Below the pieces are notes generated by a model, which saw only the letters and a program-made list of their open reading frames with translations, ran no database searches and was not told the origin of the DNA. The position numbers and the translations under genes are program-made. Shown piece by piece: positions 8,224 to 17,009 of a DNA stretch of 64,000 nt (positions are counted from its first letter, which is position 1; the number at the start of each line of letters is the position of its first letter). The stretch is from Massilia sp. PAMC28688. Its GTDB lineage: Bacteria; Pseudomonadota; Gammaproteobacteria; Burkholderiales; Burkholderiaceae_D. The stretch covers positions 3,782,001 through 3,846,000 of the forward strand of contig NZ_CP080378.1 in NCBI RefSeq assembly GCF_019443445.1. The letters are read 5' to 3'.

Positions 8224-9180
8224 TTACGCCACCAGGCGGGCAAAGGTGGCCAGGTCCACATTGCCGCCGCTGATCAGGATGCCCACGCGCTTGCGCCCGA
8301 CCGGGGCCACGCCATGCAGCGCGGCCGCAGCAGCCAGGCAGCCGGTTGGCTCGACGATCATCTTCATGCGCTCGGCGAAAAACTTCATGGTTTCCACCAG
8401 CTGGGAATCCGATACAGTGACAACGTCATCCACGTGGCGCTGTATCACGTCGAAATTGTGGCGGCCAAGGTGCAGGGTCTGGGCGCCGTCGGCGATGGTT
8501 TTTGGCACGCCGATGGTCACGATCTCGCCCTTGCGCAGCGATTGCTGGCCATCGTTGCCCGCTTCCGGCTCCACGCCGATCACCCGGCACGCGGGCGACA
8601 GCGCCGCCGCGGCCAGCGCGCACCCCGCCAGCAGGCCGCCCCCGCCCAGGCACACCAGCAGCACATCAAGTTCGCCCGCTTCCTCGAACAATTCTTTCGC
8701 GGCCGTGCCCTGGCCCGCAATCACGTCCGGATGGTCGTAGGGAGGAATCAAGGTCATGCCACGTTCGCGCGCCAGACGCTGGCCGATTTCCTCGCGGTCT
8801 TCCGTGTAGCGGTCGTAGCCGATGACTTCCGCGCCATAGCCTTTGGTGGCCGCCACTTTCAGCGCCGGTGCATCGTGCGGCATGATGATGGCCGACCGGA
8901 TGCCCAGCAGGCTGGCCGACAGCGCGATCGCCTGCGCGTGGTTGCCCGAAGAGTAGGTCAACACCCCCGCGCGCCGCTGCGCTTCCGAAAAGCGCGAAAT
9001 GGCGTTGTAGGCACCGCGGAACTTGAACGCGCCCATGCGCTGGAAGTTCTCGCACTTGAAAAACAGCTGCGCGCCGCAGCGCTCGTCGGCAGTGCGCGAG
9101 GTCAGGACCGGCGTGCGGTGGGCCACCCCTGCAATGCGCTGCGCGGCAGCTTCGATATCGCGGTATTCGATCATGGTCAT
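8224..9180 (-). CDS. PLP-dependent threonine dehydratase/serine racemase-family enzyme (threo-3-hydroxyaspartate ammonia-lyase like)
   Basis: This 318-residue fold-type II PLP enzyme has the cofactor lysine at K53 in GAFKFRGA, the phosphate-binding loop GGGGLLAG, and the SSGNHAQ motif that binds the substrate carboxylate. It lacks the C-terminal ACT regulatory domains of biosynthetic IlvA, so it is a catabolic-type dehydratase. The pattern KCENFQRMGAFKFRGAYNA is shared by serine racemases and hydroxyaspartate dehydratases. The exact substrate (Ser, Thr or 3-hydroxy-Asp) is not decided by sequence alone. It is 18 bases from the sensor kinase gene on the same strand but unrelated in function. 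Confidence 0.88.
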   Translation of the reverse strand: MTMIEYRDIEAAAQRIAGVAHRTPVLTSRTADERCGAQLFFKCENFQRMGAFKFRGAYNAISRFSEAQRRAGVLTYSSGNHAQAIALSASLLGIRSAIIMPHDAPALKVAATKGYGAEVIGYDRYTEDREEIGQRLARERGMTLIPPYDHPDVIAGQGTAAKELFEEAGELDVLLVCLGGGGLLAGCALAAAALSPACRVIGVEPEAGNDGQQSLRKGEIVTIGVPKTIADGAQTLHLGRHNFDVIQRHVDDVVTVSDSQLVETMKFFAERMKMIVEPTGCLAAAAALHGVAPVGRKRVGILISGGNVDLATFARLVA

Positions 9181-9198
9181 CCTGGAGTAGGTGCGTGG

Positions 9199-10581
9199 TC
9201 AGGCGAGTGGCATCACGATCTGGATGCGCAGGCCGCCGCCATCGCGGTTGCTGACATTGAGTTCGGCATGGTGGCGCGTGACCACCCGCTGCACGATGGC
9301 CAGGCCAAGGCCCGCGCCATTGGCCTGGCCGCGCGCTGAATCCATGCGTGTGAAAGGCTTGAGCAGCTGTTCGATCATCTCCGGCGGCACCCCGGCGCCA
9401 TGGTCCTGCATGTCGATGACGGCGCGCTCGCCGTCGGCGCCGGGGGCAGTCTTGCAGCAGATGTCGATGTCGGTGATGTCCTGGCCCTCGGTCTTGCCGT
9501 AGCGGCGCGCGTTTTCAATGACGTTGTTGAAGACGCGCCGCAGGTCGATGGCATTGCCCATCACGTGCACGCCGGGCGCAATGTCGGTGCTGACCCGCAC
9601 GTCGGCAATGCGTTCGGCCTCGCGCGCCACGTCCTGCAGCAGTTCGCTGATATCCACCGGCACGAAGGTGGCCGCCTCGGTCGGCTTGGCGTAGTCGAGG
9701 AACTGGCCAATGATGGCATCCATTTGCGCGATATCGGACTGCAAGCCTTCACGCGCGTCCTGACTCAGGTTGGCCATCTCCAGTTCCAGCTGCATGCGCG
9801 CCAGCGGCGTGCGCAGGTCGTGCGAAATGCCGGCCAGGATCACGGCGCGGTCCGATTCCACGCGCTGCAGATCGTCCACCATCTGGTTGAAGCTGCGATT
9901 GGCCTCGCGCACCTCCTTGGGTCCTTTTTCCGGCAGCGGGGCAGGGCGCTTGCCCTGGGCCATGGCGCGCGAGGCACCCGACAGGCGCGCCAGCGGCTGG
10001 TTGACGAGGCTGGAAATAAAGGCCGCGCCCAGCAGCGAGAGCACGCCGACCACGCCGGCCCAGCCCAGCCACTGCACGCCGGTCAGGCCTTCGAGGCGTT
10101 CGCGTTCGAGCATGAGCCAGTACTTGTCGTCATCGATGTTGAAGCTGACCCAGAAGCCGGGCGAGCCGTCCACGCGGCTGGAAAAACGTGTGTCCTGTCC
10201 CAGCCGCTCCTTCACAATCCTTTCGATGTCGGGCATCAACGGGTTGTCGGGCGGCGGGTCGACCACCTGGTAGTCTTCGAGCGAGAGGATGCGGATGCCT
10301 TCATTGCTGAACAGTTCGAACAGCAGCTGGTCGCGCAGTTCGGGCGCCGAATTGATCAGGGCCGTCTTGGTGATGGTGACCACCGACACCACCAGGGCCG
10401 CGGTCTGCTGCGCCTGCGGTCCGCGGTGGACGTAGTTGATCATGCCGATCCAGGACGCCATGGAGGTGGCGGTCAGGATGCCAAGCAGCAGGAAGGTGCG
10501 CCAGAACAGCCCGCTCCTGAACCAGGCAAGGCGGTTGCGGCGGGGCGGCCTGGCGGGGCGCGGCGGGTGAGCCGGTACCAC
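9199..10581 (-). CDS. envZ: EnvZ-like sensor histidine kinase
   Basis: This 460-residue inner-membrane kinase has a first membrane segment near residues 27-49, a periplasmic domain of about 120 residues, a second segment near 170-192, a HAMP linker (VNQPLARLSGASRAMAQG), the phospho-acceptor H254 in GISHDLRTPL, and a C-terminal ATPase with the ENARRYG N-box and GAGLGLAIV G-box. It starts with GTG directly overlapping the stop of the response-regulator gene (TAGTG at 10583-10579), so translation is coupled. The pair matches EnvZ/OmpR of betaproteobacteria, which adjusts envelope genes to osmolarity; the exact stimulus is inferred by homology. Confidence 0.9.
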   Translation of the reverse strand: MVPAHPPRPARPPRRNRLAWFRSGLFWRTFLLLGILTATSMASWIGMINYVHRGPQAQQTAALVVSVVTITKTALINSAPELRDQLLFELFSNEGIRILSLEDYQVVDPPPDNPLMPDIERIVKERLGQDTRFSSRVDGSPGFWVSFNIDDDKYWLMLERERLEGLTGVQWLGWAGVVGVLSLLGAAFISSLVNQPLARLSGASRAMAQGKRPAPLPEKGPKEVREANRSFNQMVDDLQRVESDRAVILAGISHDLRTPLARMQLELEMANLSQDAREGLQSDIAQMDAIIGQFLDYAKPTEAATFVPVDISELLQDVAREAERIADVRVSTDIAPGVHVMGNAIDLRRVFNNVIENARRYGKTEGQDITDIDICCKTAPGADGERAVIDMQDHGAGVPPEMIEQLLKPFTRMDSARGQANGAGLGLAIVQRVVTRHHAELNVSNRDGGGLRIQIVMPLA

Positions 10582-11357
10582 TAGCGCGGCTGTCCCTCAG
10601 GGATGAACACGTAGCCCAGGCCCCACACCGTCTGGATGTACAGGGGCGAGGAGGGATCCGGTTCGATCAGCTTGCGCAGGCGTGAAATCTGTACGTCCAG
10701 GCTGCGGTCAAAGACTTCATATTCGCGGCCCCGCGCCAGTTCCATGAGCTTTTCGCGCGACAGCGGCTGGCGCGCGTGGCGCGCGAACACCTTGAGGACG
10801 GAAAATTCGCCCGTGGTCAAAGGCACGGTTTCGCCATTTTTTTTCAGCGTGCGGGTGCCCAGGTCCAGCACGAACTGGCCGAATTCAAACGTTTGCGGCG
10901 TCTCGGACGGGGCACCGGGGATTTCGTCCGGACCCTTGCGGCGCAGGACGGCGCCGATGCGCGCCACCAGCTCGCGTGGGTTGAATGGCTTGGGCAGGTA
11001 GTCGTCGGCGCCCATCTCGAGGCCGACGATGCGATCCACATCCTCGCCTTTGGCGGTGAGCATGATGATGGGCGTCTGGTCGCCGGCCCCGCGCAGGCGG
11101 CGGCAGATTGACAGGCCATCTTCGCCGGGCAGCATCAGATCCAGCACCAGCAGGTCGTAACGTTCGCGCAGCCACAGCTTGTTCATGGCCGGCGCGCTTT
11201 CGGCCGTGACCACGGCGAAGCCCTGTTCGGTCAGATAGCGGCGCAGCAGGTCACGCAGGCGCACATCGTCGTCCACTACCATAATTTTGGCAGTAGGGCC
11301 ATTGCTGGCTGCCGGCGTTGTATTGTTGCCTGAATTCTGGGTCGATTGTGGATTCAT
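10581..11357 (-). CDS. ompR: OmpR-family response regulator
   Basis: This 258-residue regulator has a receiver domain at residues 23-140, the phosphorylated Asp at D73 (VLDLMLPGEDG), acidic pocket D29-D30 and KPF switch lysine. A winged-helix DNA-binding domain follows (LTTGEFSVLKVFARHARQPLSREKL, then DVQISRLRKLIEPDP and TVWGLGYVF). A disordered Asn/Ser/Thr-rich N-terminus of about 20 residues precedes the receiver. It is the first gene of the two-component operon, transcribed away from the exported repeat protein gene at 11553, so the 195-base divergent spacer may hold sites for its own product. Confidence 0.93.
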   Translation of the reverse strand: MNPQSTQNSGNNTTPAASNGPTAKIMVVDDDVRLRDLLRRYLTEQGFAVVTAESAPAMNKLWLRERYDLLVLDLMLPGEDGLSICRRLRGAGDQTPIIMLTAKGEDVDRIVGLEMGADDYLPKPFNPRELVARIGAVLRRKGPDEIPGAPSETPQTFEFGQFVLDLGTRTLKKNGETVPLTTGEFSVLKVFARHARQPLSREKLMELARGREYEVFDRSLDVQISRLRKLIEPDPSSPLYIQTVWGLGYVFIPEGQPR

Positions 11358-11552
11358 GTCGCTGTCAAATTTGTCATATTGATGTTGCTATGGTAACGTC
11401 TTATCGCCCGATGCGACGCACCAGCTCAAAGGCATTACAAATTATTACAATCTTTACCCAATTCGGCTTATACCAAAAACTGATTGGACATACACTGGGG
11501 TCAAGCGGAATCTAGCTTATCTGTTTATAAGGCATCGCGGAAGAGGAATACC

Positions 11553-11981
11553 ATGAATATCGCGCACATGAAAAGCATTGCAGCAGGCGGCAACCGGACA
11601 AACCGGCGTGCACTGGTGCGTCCGCTCGTTCGTGCGGCGGCCGCAGGCCTGCTTGGCCTGGCATTGATCGCACCAGCCGCAGGCGCCATGGAGCAGCGCC
11701 AGTTTGACGAGGGCCAGACGCGCCAGTTCGAGGACCGCCAGCAGCGCCAGTTCGATGATCGCCAGCAGCGCCAGTACGAAGACCGGCGCCAGCGCGAAGA
11801 CCAGGACCGCGCCTTCCAGCAGCGTGCCGAAGACCAGCGCCGCCGCCTGCAGGAGCAGCAGCAGTCGCAGCACCAGGAAGGGCGCCGCAGCGGGCGCCTG
11901 ACCCCGGATGAGCGGCGTGACCTGCGGCGCCAGATCAACGAAGCCGGTGCCGATATCTATTACAGGCAGCGCCGCCGCTGA
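11553..11981 (+). CDS. Exported Gln/Arg/Asp-rich repeat protein, function unknown
   Basis: This 142-residue protein has an N-terminal signal (LVRAAAAGLLGLALIAPAAGA) followed by a very charged region. The mature part begins with octapeptide repeats of the form RQFEDRQQ (four copies, encoded at 11697-11792) and runs into a Gln/Arg-rich, probably helical stretch. The C-terminal segment LTPDERRDLRRQINEAGADIYY looks like a conserved tail, and I have the impression of similar tails in other Oxalobacteraceae proteins. ATG 11553 has AGAGG upstream and places the signal correctly. Divergent orientation next to ompR suggests, without proof, envelope-stress-linked regulation. Confidence 0.7.
   Translation: MNIAHMKSIAAGGNRTNRRALVRPLVRAAAAGLLGLALIAPAAGAMEQRQFDEGQTRQFEDRQQRQFDDRQQRQYEDRRQREDQDRAFQQRAEDQRRRLQEQQQSQHQEGRRSGRLTPDERRDLRRQINEAGADIYYRQRRR
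11697..11792 (+). repeat. Four tandem 24-bp coding repeats
   Basis: Four consecutive 24-base units start at 11697, 11721, 11745 and 11769, each beginning CGCCAGT and encoding an eight-residue RQ(F/Y)(E/D)(D/E)-type unit. The middle two are nearly identical in DNA. Because the unit is a multiple of three, gain or loss of copies would keep the reading frame. Confidence 0.85.
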
Positions 11982-12001
11982 CGCGGTGCGGGCAGGCAGG
12001 G

Positions 12002-12024
12002 AAGCGGGCTACGGCCCGCTTTTT
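12002..12024 (+). terminator. Rho-independent terminator after the exported repeat protein
   Basis: AAGCGGGC (12002-12009) pairs with GCCCGCTT (12014-12021) across a four-base loop, followed by T residues to 12024. The remaining bases up to 12179 form the upstream region of the FapA gene; I see no gene in them. Confidence 0.85.
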
Positions 12025-12179
12025 GCATCCGTTGCAACAAGATTGTCATTAACGCGTATCTCGCAAGCACCTTTGTTGGCGTAATCGCCATTTGCAGTAG
12101 CACATGCAGGCCGCATCATGTTACGCTACATAAACTTATTTGCCGTTCACCAGCGGGGGGCGGCGATAAGCTTTCAGCG

Positions 12180-14072
12180 ATGGAGTCACCAGTGTCGATC
12201 GAGCCTTCAGCGGTCAGTTCAGAGCGTCCCGCCGCCGGCGTGCCCGGCCCGGGCGTGGCCAACTGCATGGTGCAGCGCGCCGACGGCGTGTATGCGGACG
12301 CCAGCGTCCTCGGTACCACCATTGCCGCCGCCGTCGACAGCGTGTTTGCGGGCGAGCGCTATTTTGCCGGCCTCGATTACGCCATCTTGCTCAAGCTGAT
12401 CTACAACCATGGCCCGGACCTGAAGGCGACGGGCGAAGTCATGGTGCGCCTGGCCGACGACATTGTCCCGTTCGACCCTGAAAGGCGCCAGCTGTACCGG
12501 GCCGTCAAGCTCAGTGACGGCAAGGCCGAATACCAGTTCGAGCCGGTGGTCATCGTGGACAAGGCCGACCCGTATGGCGCCGGCACCCCGGCCCGGCTCG
12601 ACATGGATGAATTCATTGCCGACATGTGGAGCAAGGGTATCCGCTTCGGCATCGACATCGCCGCCCTGGGCGCCGCGATCGCTTCCGGCAAGACCGAGCG
12701 CGTGACGGTGGCACGGCGCCTCGATCCCGTGCCCGGCATCGACGCCCATATCATTGAAGTGTCGAGTGATCTGCATCGCAGCGACGCCCCGCGCCAGCTG
12801 GCCAATGGCAAGCTCGACCTGATGGCGTTCCAGAACCGCTTCCCCCAGATCAAGGAGGGCGTGCGCCTGCTGAAAAAGGTCGCGCGCCAGGAGGGCAAGA
12901 CCGGGTTCCAGCTGTCGGGCATTGCCATCGAACCGCCGATCCCGAAGGATATCGAACTGTCGCCCATGGCAGGTCCCGGCACCGCCATCGAGATCGGCGC
13001 CGAGGGCGAATTTCTGGTCTCCACCCAGAGCGGCTTTCTCAATGCAGACAGCAAGACGCACCAGCTGTCGGTGGGCGACAAGATCGTCAGCCGCGATGGG
13101 GTGAGCTCGCGCACCACGGGCAACCTGCAGCTGACGGGCGACTATGAAGAGTTTGGCGAGGTCCAGGAAAAGCGCGTGATCGAAGGCGAAAGCGTCACCA
13201 TCCACGCCGACGTGTTTGGCAATATCATTTCGCGCGGCGGCACCATCCTGCTCAACCATAATCTGGTGGGCGGCTCGGCCCACAATGCGCGCGGCGACAT
13301 CCGCATCAAGGGAGTGGCCTCGGGATCGGTGATGCAAACCAGCGTGGGTGAGGTGCACGTGCAGCGCGCCGAGTCGTGCATCATTTCCGGGACCCGGGTC
13401 GTGATCGACTATGCGGCCAACTGTGAAATCATGGCCGATGAAGTCATCATTGCCCAGGCCGAGGGCTGCGCCATTGCCGCGCGCAGGATCGAGATTGAAA
13501 CGGCCGGCCCCCGCAAGCAGGCCGAGATGCAGCTGTTCGTGCTCGAACCGGACAGCGCACGGCTCGACGAGGCCATTGCCGCCGTCGGCGCCAAGGCCAG
13601 CGAATTCGGCGCCGCCGCCGAGCGCAGCCGGGCCGAAATGGAGGCGCTCACGAGCGAGCCGGAAGTGCGCAAATACGTGATGCTGGCCTCGAAGATCCGC
13701 AAGAATGAGCTCACGCTCACGCCGGAACAGGCGCCGCAGTTCCAGAAAATGGCGGCCAGCGTGGCGCCGGCGCTCAAGGCCATCGCCAAGGTCTCGCTCG
13801 AGGTCAAGGCAGCCGAAACGGAGCAGAACGCGGCCATGGAGCTGGTCGAGCAGCTGGTGCAGCAGCGCAAGGAGTACCAGGGGCTGTCCCAGGTCAGCGT
13901 GGCCATGTTGTCGGGCGACACGGCGCTGCGGTCCATGACGTTCAATCCCGACGGCAGCACCCTGTATGACTTGCCGGCCAAGGAAATCAAATCCCGCCTG
14001 CGCGGCAACACCTTGCCAAGCGAACCCATCATTAGCCAAAGTTCCGGAAAGATTGTGTGGCAAAGCAAATAG
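12180..14072 (+). CDS. fapA: FapA-family protein (DUF342; polymerising beta-helix protein)
   Basis: This 630-residue cytoplasmic protein has the FapA/DUF342 architecture: a mixed N-terminal region, a central right-handed beta-helix-like stretch with regular short strands (SVTIHADVFGNIISRGGTI, RGDIRIKGVASGSV, ANCEIMADEVIIAQAEGC), and a C-terminal coiled-coil region rich in Ala/Glu from about residue 450. In some gammaproteobacteria this family is tied to FlhF-dependent polar flagellar placement and motor output. Here the gene is far from flhDC and che and sits beside c-di-GMP and HDOD genes, so a motility role is inference. The start at ATG 12180 is plausible; a GTG four codons later is possible. 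Confidence 0.8.
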   Translation: MESPVSIEPSAVSSERPAAGVPGPGVANCMVQRADGVYADASVLGTTIAAAVDSVFAGERYFAGLDYAILLKLIYNHGPDLKATGEVMVRLADDIVPFDPERRQLYRAVKLSDGKAEYQFEPVVIVDKADPYGAGTPARLDMDEFIADMWSKGIRFGIDIAALGAAIASGKTERVTVARRLDPVPGIDAHIIEVSSDLHRSDAPRQLANGKLDLMAFQNRFPQIKEGVRLLKKVARQEGKTGFQLSGIAIEPPIPKDIELSPMAGPGTAIEIGAEGEFLVSTQSGFLNADSKTHQLSVGDKIVSRDGVSSRTTGNLQLTGDYEEFGEVQEKRVIEGESVTIHADVFGNIISRGGTILLNHNLVGGSAHNARGDIRIKGVASGSVMQTSVGEVHVQRAESCIISGTRVVIDYAANCEIMADEVIIAQAEGCAIAARRIEIETAGPRKQAEMQLFVLEPDSARLDEAIAAVGAKASEFGAAAERSRAEMEALTSEPEVRKYVMLASKIRKNELTLTPEQAPQFQKMAASVAPALKAIAKVSLEVKAAETEQNAAMELVEQLVQQRKEYQGLSQVSVAMLSGDTALRSMTFNPDGSTLYDLPAKEIKSRLRGNTLPSEPIISQSSGKIVWQSK

Positions 14073-14126
14073 CTATGCATGCAGCACCGCATTTGCTACA
14101 GTAATGCCAACGCGACCGGGATTCCC

Positions 14127-15347
14127 ATGGCTCAGACACCTGACACATTTGCGCCCCTGGCGGCGCAGGCATCGACTCCCACCGATGAGCTGATCCGCTG
14201 CGCCGTTGGTCTGGCGCGCACCTGCCTCGGCATGGAAGTGGGCTTCGTGACGGAGTTTCGCAACGGTGTGCGCATCTTCCGGCATGTTGAATCGGTCGAA
14301 GGGTATGTGCCGGTCAAGGCGGGCGACTATGATCCGCTGGACCAGAGCTATTGCCAGCGCATCGTCGACGGCAGCATACCGGCGCTGGTCGAAGATACCC
14401 ACGCCTATCCCGAACTGCTGGCCATGCCCATCACCGCCGCCCTTGGCATTCGCGCCCACGCGGGCGTGCCGATCTGCTTTAGCGACGGCGCCGTGTTCGG
14501 CACCTTTTGCTGCTACAGCCGGGACCCGGCGGTGTCGCTGGGAGCGTTCGACGCGGCCACGCTGCGCAAGTTCGCCGCCCTCATTGGCGAGCTGCTCGAG
14601 GCGCGGGTCAAGGGTGAGCGGGCCCACGCCCAGGTGGTCGAGCGGCTCATGATGGTGATCGCGGGCAGCCGCCTGAAGGTGGTGTACCAGCCGGTGCGCG
14701 ACGTGGCGTCCGACACCGTGGTCGGCTACGAGGCGCTGGCGCGTTTCATGACCGAACCGGTGCGCACGCCCGACGTCTGGTTCGACGAAGCCCATACCGT
14801 CGCGCTCGGGCATCGGCTGGAAGTACTGGCCATTGAAAAGGCGCTGCAGGGGCTGGCCCAGATCCCGGCCGACGCCTACCTGGCCCTGAATGTCTCGCCC
14901 CAGACCATCCTGTCCGGCGCGCTCGAGGCCGTGCTGCAGGGCGCGCCGCTGGGCCGCCTGATGCTGGAAGTGACGGAGCACGAGTCGATTGCCGACTACA
15001 CCATCATTTCCGCCAGCCTGGGGCGCATGCGCACCGACGGGCTGCGCCTGGCGGTCGATGACGCAGGATCGGGCTACGCGAGCTTTCGCCACATCCTCAA
15101 GCTCAAGCCGGATGTGATCAAGCTCGATCAAAGCCTGATCCGCGATATCGACCACGAGCCCGGGGCGCGTGCGCTGGCAGCGGCCATCATCACCTTCGCT
15201 GCCGCCACCGGCAGTACCGTGGTGGCGGAAGGTATCGAAACGCCGGATGAAATGGAAGCGCTGCGCGAGCTCGGGGTCACGCGCATGCAGGGCTATCTGC
15301 TGGGGCGGCCCGCGCCGCTGCCGGGGGGCGAGCAGGCTACTCGCTGA
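14127..15347 (+). CDS. GAF-EAL cyclic-di-GMP phosphodiesterase
   Basis: This 406-residue cytoplasmic protein has an N-terminal GAF-like sensor (residues ~20-165, with YCQRIVDG, FCCYSRDP) and a complete EAL domain. The catalytic set is present: EALAR, NVSP, LEVTEHE, VDDAGSGYASF, IKLDQSLI, VVAEGIET and QGYLLGRP. This predicts active hydrolysis of c-di-GMP to pGpG. No GGDEF or membrane segment is present. ATG 14127 is preferred over an in-frame ATG 16 codons earlier because the extension is unrelated to the fold. The 3' end overlaps the convergent arfB gene by 11 bases. Confidence 0.9.
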   Translation: MAQTPDTFAPLAAQASTPTDELIRCAVGLARTCLGMEVGFVTEFRNGVRIFRHVESVEGYVPVKAGDYDPLDQSYCQRIVDGSIPALVEDTHAYPELLAMPITAALGIRAHAGVPICFSDGAVFGTFCCYSRDPAVSLGAFDAATLRKFAALIGELLEARVKGERAHAQVVERLMMVIAGSRLKVVYQPVRDVASDTVVGYEALARFMTEPVRTPDVWFDEAHTVALGHRLEVLAIEKALQGLAQIPADAYLALNVSPQTILSGALEAVLQGAPLGRLMLEVTEHESIADYTIISASLGRMRTDGLRLAVDDAGSGYASFRHILKLKPDVIKLDQSLIRDIDHEPGARALAAAIITFAAATGSTVVAEGIETPDEMEALRELGVTRMQGYLLGRPAPLPGGEQATR

Positions 15348-15747
15348 CCTTGCCGCGCAGCGCCTTGGTCTGCCCGCTGCGGCTCTTGCTGTCGAGCCGG
15401 CGCGTCTGCGAGCCGCGCGTGGGACGGGTGGGGCGGCGCACGGCCGGCAGCACGGCCACGCCATCGACCAGTTCCTGCAGGCGCCGGAAGGCATCTTCCT
15501 TGTTCTGTTCCAGGCTGCGCGACTGCTGCGCCTTGAGCACCACCACGCCTTCCTGGGTGATGCGCTGGTCGCGCAGCGCCAGCAGGCGTTCCTTGATGTG
15601 CAGCGGGAGCGACGAGGCGGCAATGTCAAAGCGCAGGTGGACCGCGCATGACACCTTGTTGACGTTCTGGCCGCCGGGACCCTGGGCCCGGATGGCGGTC
15701 AGTTCGGCTTCCTCGCGGTTGACCTGGGGCGTGGCTGCCTGAATCAC
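15337..15747 (-). CDS. arfB: Alternative ribosome-rescue factor ArfB (YaeJ)
   Basis: This 136-residue peptidyl-tRNA hydrolase has the catalytic GGQ motif at residues 25-27 (RAQGPGGQNVNK), the class-I release-factor domain 3 signature, and the basic Lys/Arg-rich C-terminal tail that enters the empty mRNA channel of stalled ribosomes. The length matches E. coli ArfB (140). It lacks the codon-recognition domains of PrfA/PrfB, which separates it from true release factors. The start overlaps the HDOD gene stop by four bases, so both come from one transcript. Confidence 0.93.
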   Translation of the reverse strand: MIQAATPQVNREEAELTAIRAQGPGGQNVNKVSCAVHLRFDIAASSLPLHIKERLLALRDQRITQEGVVVLKAQQSRSLEQNKEDAFRRLQELVDGVAVLPAVRRPTRPTRGSQTRRLDSKSRSGQTKALRGKVSE

Positions 15748-16829
15748 TGCTGGGCCAGCGGCGCCGCGGCCACGTCCGGCAGCTCGTCGGGAATGGCGTG
15801 CAGCTTGTGGTAGCAGGCCTGGGCACTGGCCGACAGGCCGCGGAACAGGGCCGGGTCAGTGCTGTCGGCCTGGCCATGTTCGGCCAGGATGCGCACCTTG
15901 GCCAGGTAGTCCGACTGCGCCAGCAGCTGGCCCATGGGCGACACCTGCACGCCCTTGCGCGCCCCGGCCTGCTCGGCAATTGCCTGAACGACCGTGTCGG
16001 GAAAATGCCATTCGCGCCCGATGCTGCAGCTTAAGGTACGCGCATCGCGCAGCAGGCTGGCGCAGAACATGGCCGAACCGAGCTGGGTGCCATCCTTGTC
16101 GGCCTGGTCCATGATGCGCAGCGTGACGATCAGGCCCACGTACTGCACCAGGCCGGCCAGGAAGGCTTCGAACGGGTCAATGCCCATTTCCTCGGCCAGC
16201 ATGCGGTTGGCCACGGCGCAGCGCTCGCACTGGTCCCAGATGCGCGGGGCCAGGGCACGCGTGTAGTGACCGGAATGCATGTCGATGATGGGACGGAAGG
16301 CCACGCTGGTGATCAGGTGGCGCAGGCCCTCGGTCCCGATCAGCATGACGGCATGCTCCACGCTGGTGATGGTGGTGCCGTAGCTGAGCGAGGAACTGTT
16401 GGCCAGCCGGATCACGGCCGCCACCAGCACCAGGTCGCTGGAAATGGTGCGTGACAGCTGGGCGCCTGAAAAATTATCGGTGCGCAGGCTTTGCAGCAGC
16501 TGCGGGATCAGTCCCGGCATGCGGCGCACCAGGGCGGCGCCGGACTGCTGCGACTTGACGATGGCCGATACCGCGTCCAGCACCTGGGTTTCTGCCGCCG
16601 TCAGGTCGAGCGCGGAATCGCTCTCGGTGCCGAACAGCCAGTTGTGATACACGGTGTTGAGGTCATCGCGCTGGTCGAAAGAGGGACCAAAACCGGATGG
16701 CGCCGTGCCTGCCGCCGGACGCGGGGGCGGCGCGGGAGGAGGCGCTTCAGCCGTGGCGGAACCGGGCTGCGCGGAGGGCGCCGGCTGCGAGGCGGGGGGT
16801 GAAAAGAGCTGCTGCATCCACTTGAACAT
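15744..16829 (-). CDS. HDOD-domain signalling protein
   Basis: This 361-residue cytoplasmic protein starts with a Pro/Ala-rich disordered stretch (residues ~12-48) and then carries one HDOD domain (residues ~100-300). The domain core is visible in LIPQLLQSLRTDNFSGAQLSRTISSD, LVLVAAVIRLANS, VEHAVMLIGTEGLRHL and the late helix with IGREWHFPDTVVQAIAEQ. HDOD proteins resemble HD phosphohydrolases but usually lack the metal-binding HD pair and act as scaffolds in motility, c-di-GMP and stress pathways. A second HDOD-containing protein starts at 63242. It is the first gene of the operon with arfB. Confidence 0.85.
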   Translation of the reverse strand: MFKWMQQLFSPPASQPAPSAQPGSATAEAPPPAPPPRPAAGTAPSGFGPSFDQRDDLNTVYHNWLFGTESDSALDLTAAETQVLDAVSAIVKSQQSGAALVRRMPGLIPQLLQSLRTDNFSGAQLSRTISSDLVLVAAVIRLANSSSLSYGTTITSVEHAVMLIGTEGLRHLITSVAFRPIIDMHSGHYTRALAPRIWDQCERCAVANRMLAEEMGIDPFEAFLAGLVQYVGLIVTLRIMDQADKDGTQLGSAMFCASLLRDARTLSCSIGREWHFPDTVVQAIAEQAGARKGVQVSPMGQLLAQSDYLAKVRILAEHGQADSTDPALFRGLSASAQACYHKLHAIPDELPDVAAAPLAQQ

Positions 16830-17009
16830 ACGTCCTCACATTGTCTGTCTTGCCCACGCTGCATTGCCGTTCCATTGTAATGGGTTGGCCATGCATTGCA
16901 AGCGCATATGTTCGTATGGAAATATTGACCACACTCAATGCTTGCCACTCGTCATCGGATTAGCATGGGTTTCGACAGCCGCGCCCCCGCCCGAGACGAA
17001 AGGACAGAC

